NCBI GenBank assembly: GCA_007922195.1
Contig: ML682038.1
Span: 5,231,774-5,295,773, forward strand
Direction of reading: 5' to 3'
Length of the DNA stretch: 64,000 nt
Source: Podocnemis expansa
Taxonomy: Eukaryota; Chordata; Testudines; Podocnemididae
In this document: positions 12,337-22,707 of the stretch, piece after piece
How the letters are laid out: every line of letters starts with the position of its first letter
How positions within the stretch are numbered: position 1 is the stretch's first letter
Notes under the pieces: generated by a model
What the model saw: only the letters and a program-made list of their open reading frames with translations
The model's database searches: none
Told to the model about the DNA's origin: nothing
Made by a program: the position numbers and the translations under genes

Positions 12337-13324
12337 CAGGGGTTAAAGCATAATTTGGGGGGCCCCAGAACCCTCCTAAATTTCTGAGCCTCCTTCACAC
12401 AGCTGTGGGCCCCCTTCATGCACCCCAGGTCCTGCCCACCACCCCAGCTACTGCTCCCCAAATGCCTGCCTCCCATCCAAGCTACTGCCCCACCCCAGCT
12501 CTTGCCCACAAATGCCAGCCCCCTAGCTATTGGCCCCCAAATACCTGCCCCCTATCCCAGCTATTACCCCACAAATGCCTGACCCCCCCCCAAGCTACTG
12601 CCCCCCAAAAGGCCTGCTCCATCCAACCTCTCCTTCTGCATGTCCTCCTCAGCTCCAATCCTCATTCCCTAAGCTCCTTGCCCCATGTCCCCACTCCAGC
12701 CCTCCTAACTCCCCACCCATCTTCACTCCACCTCCTTCAGCCTCCCAACCCTGTCTACACGCTCCCAACCCTCTTCAGTCCCCTTGTCCTCATTCCCCCA
12801 CTCCACCCCTTTCAGCCCCCAACTCTCTCCACACCTTCCGAGCACATCATCCCAAACCCTTCTTCCCACCACACCCCCCATTCTTTCCTCACTGGCTGCC
12901 TGCCTGTCCCCAACTCTGCCTGCCGACCCCCTTACCTGTGTCACCCATTGGGCCAAGAAGCCAGGCTGGGGGGATGGAGAATGCAGCACGGGCTGGCTGG
13001 CGAGCAGGAACGCAGGCCCAAGACCGGGTGCGGGGCTGTGTGCGCTGCCTGGGCCCAGCAGGAAGGAGTGGGGCTGGTGCAGGCAGCGGGGAAGAGTTGG
13101 GAGGGGTTGCCGGGCTCTCTCAAGCCTGCAGCCCCTTGAGCCGGCCATAGGGTAATGCGCCAGAATGCTGCGTTCCAGCACATTCCTCTATTTTACAGGG
13201 TCCTGGAACATAGCATTCTGGTGCATTCCCCTGCTTTTAGGGGGCCCTGGAATGCTGCTGCCCCCCTAAAAATAGGGGGCCCCAGAACACTGTTGTGGGG
13301 CATTCCAGTTTACTTTAACCTCTG
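12337..13324. mobile_element. hAT family A, copy 2
   Basis: Starts CAGGGGTTAAAGCATAATTT and ends with the inverse of CAGAGGTTAAAGTAAACTGG. Duplications TTGACTTC (12329-12336) and CTGACTTC (13325-13332) agree in 7 of 8 bases. At 988 bp it is the longest copy. Its middle is very C-rich with repeated CCCCAAATGCC...CCAGCTA units (about 12450-12610). Proline/serine-rich frames up to 244 codons are products of this composition. Confidence 0.85.
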
Positions 13325-14135
13325 CTGACTTCTGCTCTGATCTTAAGATCAACTCCTGCTCCAGCTACTAGACTATGAGTGTCCACATCCAAATCACTGA
13401 CAGTCAGGCAACTAATCATAGGTGATGCTGCTGATCTCTCACCTATAAATTGCTTCATGGTTTGGACTCATCTTTCATACTTGACCAGCCATCTTTTTAA
13501 ATTACCTTTTGTTCTTTTCCTTTCTTTAGTGCATGCCCTGAATGTAAAGATGAGATATCCATCTTCTATTTTAAGTTATAGTTTATATGCAATGAACCTC
13601 ACAGCTACTAACACAACAGTTGTACTTTTGTAAAAGCAAAATTTGGGATGATTCCACGTTCTGTCCCAGAACACTTCTTCTTTTTTGTTTTTTGTTTTTT
13701 TTAATATATATATCAATTCTGTAATAAGGAAAGTTCAAAATGTGATAACTATGTTCATTTTGGTCACACCCCACCCAACCATATGCTGTTGTTTTTTTCA
13801 GCACACATGGAATTTTTCCATGATGGCAATATGTTAGATTATTTTTTGTTTTTAAGTGCTGAAATTAAAGTACTTCTAGTGTGAAAACTGTTACCTATCT
13901 CTACCAACGTGTAAGAATTTCTGAAGCAGTTGTGGTTTCCATATTTCAGGAGTGGGGTAGAAGTGTGCAAGCACTATCTATAGCTTTCCAAGAGGAAGCA
14001 AAGTTATAGTAGGGTCTTTCACATATGTGATTCCTTATTAAAATATGCAACAGGAAAATGTGGATAATTGCCAATTATTAATGCTAATATACTGAACTCC
14101 ACTTCTCATACTAATATATGACATGACATGATTAG
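13325..14135. other. AT-rich intergenic DNA
   Basis: T-rich tract with a short TA run near 13703-13712. No gene or delimited repeat. Confidence 0.5.
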
Positions 14136-14268
14136 AACAAAATAAACAAGGAGTCTGGTGGCACTTCTAAAGACTAACAAATTTATTTGTTGCATGAGCT
14201 TTAAAAGTGCCACCACGCTCCTTGTTTGTTTTTCTGAACTAGACTAACATGGCTACCCCTTTGGAACT
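14136..14268 (+). mobile_element. Foldback PLE tail insert
   Basis: Two copies of the PLE tail face head to head. The left arm (about 14145-14200) is the inverse of the right arm, pairing CAAGGAGTCTGGTGGCACTT with AAAGTGCCACCACGCTCCTTG. The right arm continues into the terminal CTGAACTAGACTAACATGGC...CCCTTTGG. Only a weak candidate duplication (TTAGAAC/TTGGAAC) is seen. Confidence 0.75.
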
Positions 14269-14396
14269 TCCTTAATTATCATTTCAATGGAAAACCATGC
14301 TTTTCTCAGTTTCAGAGAACCAATCAGTTGCCCCCAATCTTTCAGCCATGCTTTTAGCCCAAGCTGTAATAAACTAATTAAAGATTTATTAACTTA

Positions 14397-14435
14397 GGGC
14401 AGGTCTACACTACAAAACTACTTTGATATAACTTA
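14397..14435 (+). mobile_element. MITE left part, interrupted
   Basis: Begins GGGCAGGTCTACACTACAAA. It is split at 14435 by a hAT element and resumes at about 14724 with TCACTCAGGGGTGTG. This host MITE is therefore older than the insertion. Confidence 0.5.
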
Positions 14436-14723
14436 CGGGGTCAGCAACCCAAAAGATAAGAAGAGCCATTTAAAAAAAAAATTCCTTCAATAACCCAGTG
14501 TTTTGAGAGCTGTAATAAGCATAGCTCCCTTGTGTGGGGGAGCCCAGAACCAAGAGCAGGCCCCCTGAGTTGTTTCTCGGTGGTAGTGGGGAACCCAAAG
14601 TCTGGCATGGACCACCCATAGGATTTTCTGGTGGCAGGAAGTCCTGGAGTCAGGAGCAGAGTCCCTTAGTAGTGGTGGGGGGGGGGGGGGGGGGTTGTAG
14701 AGCCACAAGGTTGCAGAATGCTG
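14436..14723 (+). mobile_element. hAT-like element inside a MITE
   Basis: Starts CGGGGTCAGCAACCCAAAAG, the same family as 1027-1215. The end is eroded. Flanks ATAACTTAC and ATAATTAC look like an imperfect target duplication. It contains a run of about 19 G (14676-14694). Confidence 0.55.
14676..14694 (+). repeat. Long poly-G run
   Basis: An uninterrupted G tract of about 19 bases after GTGGT. Its length is likely uncertain in the assembly. Confidence 0.85.
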
Positions 14724-14930
14724 GCATAATTACATCACTCAGGGGTGTGAAAAATCTTCACCCCTGATCAATACAGTTATATAGACCTAATCTGGGGTGT
14801 GGATAGTGCAATGGTGGCATGGAAGCTTCATCCACTGACTTAATCCATCTCCATAAGAAGGAGGGGCTAACTATGCCAATAGGATAGCTTCCTCTAACTG
14901 GCATAGAGCCTCTTTGTTTCAGCACTAGAG
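14724..14930 (+). mobile_element. MITE right part
   Basis: Continuation of the MITE begun at 14397, with CACTCAGGGGTGTGAAAAAT and a downstream CTGGCATAGAGCCTC block. No right terminal repeat was found, so the right limit is approximate. Confidence 0.4.
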
Positions 14931-16430
14931 CAGCACAATATTAAGTACAGAACTGCTCTCGGAAAAGAAATGAGTTGTTTATGAGGTTAAAGAAGGGAAA
15001 CATACACACACAAATGAGTTACAGTCTTAGGTTCCTAAAGTTGATAGTAATTGCTATGCATGCAACCTCCTTGTGTCTTTTAGGGCTACCCCAACATAAG
15101 CAACTTGGAGACCACTTGCTTATGTGGTCTCCAAGAAATATTGCCCTTTCCAAGTTCCAGGCAACAGAGTGTTGAGAATTTTTCCTTAGCAGGGTTTTTT
15201 CCCCCCTTCCCACAGCATTCAAACCATGGTGGAATGAAGGCTTGGGCACATCTTCTCTTCATGGATATGGGGGGAACCAATCAACAAAGTCTTGTCCAGT
15301 GATACTCCACAATGGCTTGTACAATGTCTATGGGTCTTTTTTTTTTGTTGAGGCAGAAGATGACACGTCTTGTGGTGAATTAGTATTTCATACTTGGTAA
15401 TTCTTCTTTCCAGATTGTGAGGGTTTACACTCCTAGAAAGAATTTTTATGACAGAGCAAATGCTTAAATATAACCGTATACCATAGGATTTAGACATTAC
15501 ATATGAGATTACTACATGCAGCATCCTAAAGGCATTTAATAAAGTCTATACACTAAACACATTCTTACATCTCACACATTTATTTTGACCATATTAGCAC
15601 ATAGGTGAGCAAATTGATTTCCAGCTATGCTTTTGTCAGCACACAGTGAGGCCCAGGGGCCTTCTGGTCTGCCCAGGGGTGTATGGCCTGCCAGCATCAG
15701 TCACTTCTTCAGTTCAACCAAAAATTCAAGAACTTTACAGTTTGGGTTGACTGAAGACTTGGTGCCTTGCCCAGATCTTTGCCACAGCACATAGTAAAAA
15801 GAGTGCAGAGTAGACCTAAAGCCCTAGTCCACATTTCCTCTTTTAAAGACTAGATGTATGAACATCCAAGGATGTTTCTGAGTTATTGCTGAGTGCAGAA
15901 TGACTCAGATATTTGCATATAGACATCATTACCATTGCTTAGCAAAGCACTTTAGGAAACTAGGAACATATGAGATGTTATAGAAAACCACATTTTCTTC
16001 AGAGCAGTTGCATTTTTATATGTTTCACACAGACAGATGATAAAACACCTCTGGGGACCCAGTATGCAGAAATTTTATTTCCAACAGGCATGCTACATAT
16101 TCCCTCTATATGGAACATGCTTCATTGCCCTATTTGTTATTTTTATTCACTCACTTGTATGCTATTTAGAGTGGTTTTTATGGCTCCCATTGCTGTAATA
16201 TGTGAGCACCACGTAATCTTTAGTGCATTTATCCTCACACCACCTCTGCAAGGTAGAGAAGTATGATTCTTTCCAATTTACAGATGAGAACGGAGGCACG
16301 ATGACACACTTAACAGAGGCCAACTAGGACTTGGTTTTGAATTGTTAAGCTATTAAGCCTGGGGCCCTTATTGCTGCCAACAGCACCTGGCATAAGGCTT
16401 AGACTTTGGGGCTTATCTGGAATGCCTAGG
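14931..16430. other. Intergenic DNA
   Basis: Several frames of 60-100 codons overlap on both strands with no common reading. A local inverted pair is visible at about 15100-15135 (ACTTGGAGACCACTTGC with GTGGTCTCCAAG). No gene recognised. Confidence 0.45.
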
Positions 16431-16438
16431 TCAGTACC

Positions 16439-16610
16439 ACTGTTCCCTCTAAGCTGTGCGCATGCACACAGGTCATGAAACCTGTGCACACAAAAAAATA
16501 AAGTGTGCACAAAAAAATTCAATAGTGCTAATATTAGTACTCACAAAGAAATGTTTTTGCACACACAAAAATTATTTGCGCACACAGTCTACGAGTAATT
16601 AGAGGGAACA
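16439..16610. mobile_element. Short hAT element with exact duplication
   Basis: Ends ACTGTTCCCTCTAAGCTG and the inverse TGTTCCCTCTAATTACTC. The 8-bp duplication TCAGTACC is exact (16431-16438 and 16611-16618). The 172-bp interior is built from repeated GTGCACACA/TGCGCACACA motifs. Non-autonomous. Confidence 0.85.
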
Positions 16611-16618
16611 TCAGTACC

Positions 16619-18182
16619 CCTTGCAAACCCATCTTGAATAAACTATCAGTTTGGGGAAATAACTGTTACATTTTGGGGAAAATACAACTTGTATAATGTG
16701 CATCCATATTAGAGGATTTCTTCAAAGGAACGAACCCTGATCCTAAAAGCTGCCTTCTAAAACAGGGATACCTGGAGCATTCAATGAGAGCTCAGCTGAT
16801 CCACTTCACAGATGAGACCCCACGTGGCTGGGTTTAATATCTAAGGGCTCCTCTGATACAAAACAGAACTAGCTCAAGCCCTCCCCCAGTAAACTGGGAA
16901 AACCAAACATCACTTCTGTGTGTTTCTAAGTGGCAATACTTCCCCACTTATGCTGTGTCTGTATATAACAAAAGAAAAAAATTATTAAAAGGTAAAGATA
17001 ATCCAGCATTAATTCATTAAAACACCCCAAACATGATTCAAACACATGACCATAAGCAAACACCTGCCCACAGTACATAGGACACTGTCCTTTGCCTCAA
17101 GTTCCCATGTTGCAGTGTGAAAGTCTGATGAATGAATGTCCCTTTTAATACATCACTCCCCTCTTCCTCTGCTACTCTTGACTCACAGTTGGTTGTAAGG
17201 CCCAGAGTTCAGATGTGAGATTGTGTATTCACCTCCTACCTTAGAAAGGGGCTGGGAGATATAGAGCAATGCCTCTCTTGCTGCCGCCACCTCTGCTACT
17301 TGCTCATTGCTGTTGCTGTGTGCATCACTTTTCCCTCAGACCCTCCTGGTTGCTTACTTTCACCCCTCTGTCACCACTCATCTCTGCTGCCATTACTGCT
17401 GATTCTATGACGCTGTGTTCTGAGTTTCATCCATTAACCCAGCTCTTAATGACTTCAGTGGGCAGTGGGGAGCCTTTGTAACTCTTTGTTGTCTTTTACA
17501 GCAACACTAGCCCCTAGATCTGCTTATCAGTAATTTCAGCTCTAATAATCACTGAACAAAAGCAAGGTCTACTCAATTGAGTCTAATCAGCTCTACCTTT
17601 AAACATTAAAGAGGAGAGAGCAAAACTGTTTAGGACTCTAGGCAGACTCCACATCACCACATAGGAATGCCAAATCATGTGATATCATGTCCCATAGCCT
17701 CTTCCCAATAACCCCCTCTTTCACTGGCGATTTGCCACCCTACCCTTGTTGAGCAAGTGGGTTCAGTTTAAGGTGATTGCCTCAAAGCAGGACAGGCTAA
17801 GTACACTTCTGCTGTTTCACTACCCCTGCATTCAATACTAAAGTGAATTACAACTCATAGTAGCTAAAATTCATACTTTGGCAAAGCAGCTCCATCTGCT
17901 GAGCAGCTAGGCAGAGTAGGTGTGCATACAAATAGAGTCTATTTCTAACGTCTTTTTTCCCCAATTCATCACCCAACACACCCAGTCAGGCAACATTTCT
18001 ACTGTGCTCACCTTTTTGTCCATGAAGGTTTCTCAAGCCAGCTATTAACATTGCTGGATACAAGCTGAGACAGCAATGGCTCAAAGCTGTCCCAGGCAAA
18101 CCATTAAAATGCCTTAAATCTCAGACGGTCATTCTCAAAATAGCAATAGTTAAACTTCTCTCTGATTTTTTTTTTAACCTAG
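16619..18182. other. Intergenic DNA
   Basis: No delimited repeat and no convincing gene. The 70-codon frame at 17269-17481 is leucine/serine-rich from a CT-rich tract. Confidence 0.45.
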
Positions 18183-18517
18183 TGGTAAATATGCCCAACA
18201 GCCTGTGATGGGACATTAGATGGAGTGGGTTGTGAGTTACTGTAGAGAATTCTTTCCAGTTATCTGGCTGGTGAATCCTGCCCAAATGTTCAGGGTTTAA
18301 CTGAGCACCACATTTGGGGTCCAGAGGGGAATTTTTCCTAGGGCATATTGACAGAGGGCCTGAGAAGTTTTGCCTGCCTCTACAGCATGGGGCACATTGA
18401 AGACTGCAATAACTTGGTCACAAGTTAGGGGTTTATTACAGGAGTAGGGTGCACTGCATAGTCTAGTCAGACTAGATGATCATAATGGTCTCTTCTGACC
18501 TTAGTCTGTGAGTTCAC
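18183..18517 (+). mobile_element. CR1 LINE 3' end
   Basis: Ends in the conserved CR1 3' sequence around GACTAGATGATCATAATGGT (18469-18488) followed by CTCTTCTGACCTTAGTCTGTGAG. Upstream sequence is 3'-UTR-like. 5'-truncated, as usual for CR1. Confidence 0.75.
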
Positions 18518-20736
18518 AAGTAGCCTGTTGTGACAGATAATACTTAGGATCATTATAACGGAAAGAGTATGGGAAAAATATCCATCAACTTTTCCAATCT
18601 GTGCCGGTTCCAGCACATTTTGCTGTTCACTCGATATATTGGGGGAGATTTTTAAACACTTAGTTCACATTTACCAGGAAATTCGGCGGTAGTTGAAAGA
18701 AGCAGTTGATTTTCTAACTTCCTGTTAGTGCATCTTGTCTGCTGTGCCAAGTAAACAGGAATGCATGCAGTGTTACGCCTTTTGAGAAGGAAGTTTAAGT
18801 CAATCGACTTCCAGAATGATTGAGTGGGTCTTCACTGCTGCTCAATCAATTTGGATAGATCAATCTGACAGTAGCGAATTTGGTCCCATCAGTTTGTATA
18901 ATCCACAGGCACAAAGGGTAGTTCCCCTTAAAGTCTTTCATACAATAACAACATGGGAAAGCTTTTGCATTTTAGAAAAATGACACTGCGACTGTAAAGC
19001 CATGCAATCTGGCAGAGGGAATCTGGGAAAGAACACTATGTTCAATTCTTTTTTCAAAACTGACCATGATTTTAAGTTCCTGGAGTCCTGGTTATCCTTT
19101 TAGGAACTGAGCAAAGAGAACAACCCATTTTCAGTGAATCCTTGTTCCAAATTCTAAAGTAAATCTCAGTTTCATTGCATTTGGAATCTTCTGGTCTTCT
19201 TTTCCAGAAAAGTTCCAGTGCTCAAGTGTCATGAGTCTGAGCACTCATAAAAAAAGACAATCTAATTTGAATGCTAAATTTGAAATGACATCCTGGGGAA
19301 TGATCTGCAGATTAAAAATTATGTCTTCAAAAAAATTATGAACAAATAACAGATTCAGAAATTTAGTTACCCATTTGCAGAATGCAGACAAGCCATGAAC
19401 AGCAAAATGACAAAAGTAACTGAAAACAATTTGTTGGAAACCTTTCATTCACTTCTAATAATTAGTGTTTAAGACAGAAGTGCTGATAACTGACATCATA
19501 AGGTCTAATTCCTGCAAACCCTGAGCATTTTCACCCTGCCGTGCAAAGAAGACACTATGTAAATACTCAAACTCACCCCCTCCCTTGCATGTGATTCTAT
19601 TAACGATGAAAAAGGCAACATGAACCCAACCCAAACCTTCTCTAGACACTTGGCCATCTTCTCATGAGACTCAGGTGCCCTACACTGTAGAGTCTCTGGG
19701 CAGAAAGTCACCCTGGCTTCTTTATATTACGAGTGGAATTAGCAAATTACCTACCACAAGTCAACAGGTACAGTGTGAAGTTGTATGCAGGATTACATAA
19801 CCCATGAGAGTAAATCAGGAGAATTCTGGCATCCTGTCACACTTCCTATAAAACTCATGGACAGGTTTGAAGTGTCCTGTGGTGCTCTGAAACAGCATCA
19901 CTTTGGTCCTAAATATAAACAATGTATTATCATTTGTAGTTTCAGGCAAACATTTTTCTCCTTTATATTACAAAGCCAAAGGAAGGCCTGCTGGTTACAT
20001 GGTATGAGGGGCGCTCCACTGCCTTATGTTCAGTACTACCCTGGGACAGTAAGACTATATTTCCTAAATTTGCATAAAATGCAAATTGCACAGATGGGCA
20101 ACACATGTTTCTGATAAGTCCAGTGTGAAAATTACTCTCTCACTTGTCGGTGTACACTATCTTTCCACATTTCTAGCAATACATGTCTTAAACAAACCAT
20201 AATTGTGACAAGCAAAGCAGATGGTCTCGCCTCCTCACCCCAAAAGTTCCAAAAACACATTTCCCCAAATTCTTGCTTTACAGTGATACTGTACCACTTA
20301 TCAAAGCAGATATGACTGGTCATCTAAAACTTCTCTGCTAGTGTAGAGGGATCATAGTGTAAATGAGATAAAGAGTCCAGTCTTCTAGCTAAGCTTGCTG
20401 GAGAAGTTAATTTAATTCAGCTGACAGGAGGCTCACTACAAAAAGCTGAGATTGCAGGTTCTGTTTCCTTTTCCTACCCCAACTGTAAACCATGATTATT
20501 AATTGGTATAGTATTCAAGACTATCAATTCAATGTGTAGAAGCTTCTGCAATGTATATACATTTTTGCTGTTGCTCCAGATGTCCTGTAGAAGAGTGACT
20601 TATTGGCCTCAATACCTCTCAGACTCTTTCTGTCTATCACCCCCTGACAGTCATTCAGACCATGCAGCCACCTGCCTTTTTTGTTGACTCGGCCCTCTGG
20701 CATGGTCATTTTAAAATCTCTCCATTCCAGAGACAC
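18518..20736. other. Intergenic DNA
   Basis: Around 18780-18880 there are two related blocks (AAGTCAATCGACTTCCAGAA and GCTCAATCAATTTGG) that may be MITE remains. The rest, including the 109-codon frame at 19785-20114, shows no recognisable gene. Confidence 0.45.
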
Positions 20737-20739
20737 CAA

Positions 20740-21483
20740 GGCTATGTTCACACACAAAGTACTTGTTTCGAAACAAGATGTTTCAAAACAAGCCGTTTCG
20801 AAATAATGTGTTATTTCGAAACACCTTATTTCAAAGGACAAAAAAGTGTCTTCGAAATAAGGGAAACAAAATAACATGTCCACAGTATAGACATGCTATT
20901 TCGCTTCGGGGGGGCTGCAGACCCCCGCAGGGTGAGTGCAGCCCAGACCCTCACCCCGCCAGGGTCCGTAGGTCTGCCAGCTGTGGCTTACCCCACGGGG
21001 GTCTGCAGTCCCCCTCTGCCAGCCAGGGGACACCCCTCGGCACCCTGGCCAGGGTGCTGAGGGAGTGGCCCTTCCTCCCAGGGTGCTAAGCACCCTGGGA
21101 GGAAGGTCAAATGTTGTTTCGGAACAGTTTGTTCCAAAACAGCATCCCTACGGGGTTGTTTCGAAACCACTGGTTTTGAAACAACCTTGTTTTGAAACAG
21201 AAGGAGGTTTAAGCTGTTATGAAACACAGCTCCCATTTCAAAACAACAGATAGAACAGAATCAGAGGGTTGGAAGGGACCTCATGAGATCATGGAGTCCA
21301 ACCCCCTGCGGCTTGAACCGAGGACCTTCTGCATATTAAGCAGATGTGCTAGCCGCTGCACTATTTGCAGGGCCATGATAGAGCCCCTTGTTTTGAAATG
21401 GGAGTATGTCATGTGGACATGCTGTTTCTTATTTCGAAACAACCTCTGTTGTTTCGAAATAAGAAGCCTGTGTGAACACACCC
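20740..21483. mobile_element. TTTCGAAA-rich MITE with 3-bp duplication
   Basis: Left end GGCTATGTTCACACACAAAG, right end the inverse of GGGTGTGTTCACACAGGC. The 3-bp duplication CAA is at 20737-20739 and 21484-21486. The flanks carry many copies of the palindrome TTTCGAAA or one-base variants (e.g. near 20766, 20798, 21160, 21434, 21453), around a GC-rich core (20905-21110). The copies on the two sides are mutually inverse, so the element can fold on itself. GG ends with a 3-bp duplication fit PIF/Harbinger, but no transposase is present. Confidence 0.7.
21252..21368 (-). mobile_element. tRNA-headed SINE with CR1-like tail
   Basis: Minus orientation. The tRNA-like head lies on the right (inverse of AGCGGCTAGCACATCTGC), with a B-box-like GGTTCAAGCC. 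The tail carries GGGTTGGAAGGGACCTCATG on plus, the CR1-type 3' sequence. It sits inside the MITE 20740-21483 and is therefore younger than it. Related copies at 48539-48652 and 57324-57449. Confidence 0.75.
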
Positions 21484-21486
21484 CAA

Positions 21487-21971
21487 AAGACCAACAAACA
21501 ATAGTTCCATGGCTTCCAGCAAAGTCTTTGGCCTGAGTCCTGAGTAGTAATTTCAGGGATCTCTGGGATTTTTGCAATGCCTTTTGCAGTGACTGACAGG
21601 GGAACCCAGGCCCTCCCACTTCTCTGAGTTCCAGCCCACATGCCTGTAATATGTAGGCAAACTCTGTCTATTTAACCCTCCTGCTTCCTCCCTAAGCTTC
21701 TTCCAAGCTGATCAGCATCTGCAGGCCATTCCACTAGCTCTTTCCCAAATACACTGTGCACCATGTTCCTTGCTTCCCAACATCTCAGGCTTTACCCTTC
21801 TTTCAGAGCTGTGGGATTCTCCAGTAAATACCCAACCAAGAGTGCAATGGCGGGTAGCCAAGGGTCTAGTTTTCAGCTGGAATGCCTGATTAAAGAAAGA
21901 ACTTGGCAGCATTCAGCTGATTGGATGGTGAAAGGTTGGTTACCTGCAGTAACCAGCCTCTGACGATGGGG
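21487..21971. other. Unassigned intergenic DNA
   Basis: No gene recognised; short overlapping frames only. Confidence 0.45.
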
Positions 21972-21979
21972 GATGAGGG

Positions 21980-22699
21980 CAGTGGCATCGCAGGCGTTGG
22001 GCACGTGCCCCGGGTCCCAACGCTGGTGCTCCGGATCTCTGGCCCAATCCACCCCCTGGCCCCGCCCCCTAGCCAGGGATAGGGCCAGGGGGTGGCTGCG
22101 CCGCGGCCGGCAGCTAGGCCGCGGCGTGGCACAGGCTGGCCAGAAGCGGCCGCTGGAGGCTGGCAGCCCTGGATCCCAGGCTCGGGACGGGGCCACCGCA
22201 GCCACGGCCGCCGGTGGCCAGGTCCCAGATCCCCAGCGGGGGACAGGGCCGCTGCAGCTGCGGGCAGCTGGCCAGGTCCTGGATCCCCAGCCAGGGAAGG
22301 GGTCACTGCGGCCACCGGTGGCCAGGCCCCAGATCCCCAGCCAGGGATCCGGGGCTGGGTTGGCCGCCCGTGGCCGCAGCAGCCCTGTCCCCACCCGGGG
22401 ATCCGGGGCCCGGCCGGCCACCTGCAGCAGCCCTGTCCCCTGCTGGGGATCCAGGGCCTGGCTGCGGCCGCGGTGGCCCCATCCCCGGCCAGGGATCCAG
22501 GGCTGCAGCCGCGGGCCTGGCCTCCAGCAGCCGCTTCTGGCCGGGCCAGGCCAGGCTGCGCCGCCCTGCACCGTGGCCTAGCTGCTGGTGGCAGCGCTGC
22601 CTCCCACTGGCCCTATCCCGGGCCAGGGGGCATGGCCTGGCTGGGGGCAGGGCCTGGGCCCGTGCCCTGGGTCCCTCCCCCCCCCCAGCAACGCCTCTG
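21980..22699. mobile_element. GC-rich hAT family B, copy 1
   Basis: Ends CAGTGGCATCGCAGGCG and the inverse CAGAGGCGTTGCTGG. The 8-bp duplication GATGAGGG is exact (21972-21979 and 22700-22707). The 720-bp interior is extremely GC-rich, with repeated GATCCCCAGC(C/G)GGG units and their inverses. Frames up to 232 codons occur on both strands because stop codons are rare in such composition; none is a real gene. Shorter relative at 46954-47311. Confidence 0.85.
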
Positions 22700-22707
22700 G
22701 ATGAGGG

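Noticed and set aside
12405..13181. Frames of 244, 206, 152 and 123 codons
   Set aside because: All inside hAT family A copy 2, C-rich tandem-like sequence, mutually overlapping; no domain.
21873..22581. Open frames of 140-232 codons on both strands
   Set aside because: They lie in the GC-rich hAT family B copy, overlap in all phases and have low-complexity Gly/Pro/Ala products; stop codons are simply rare at this composition.
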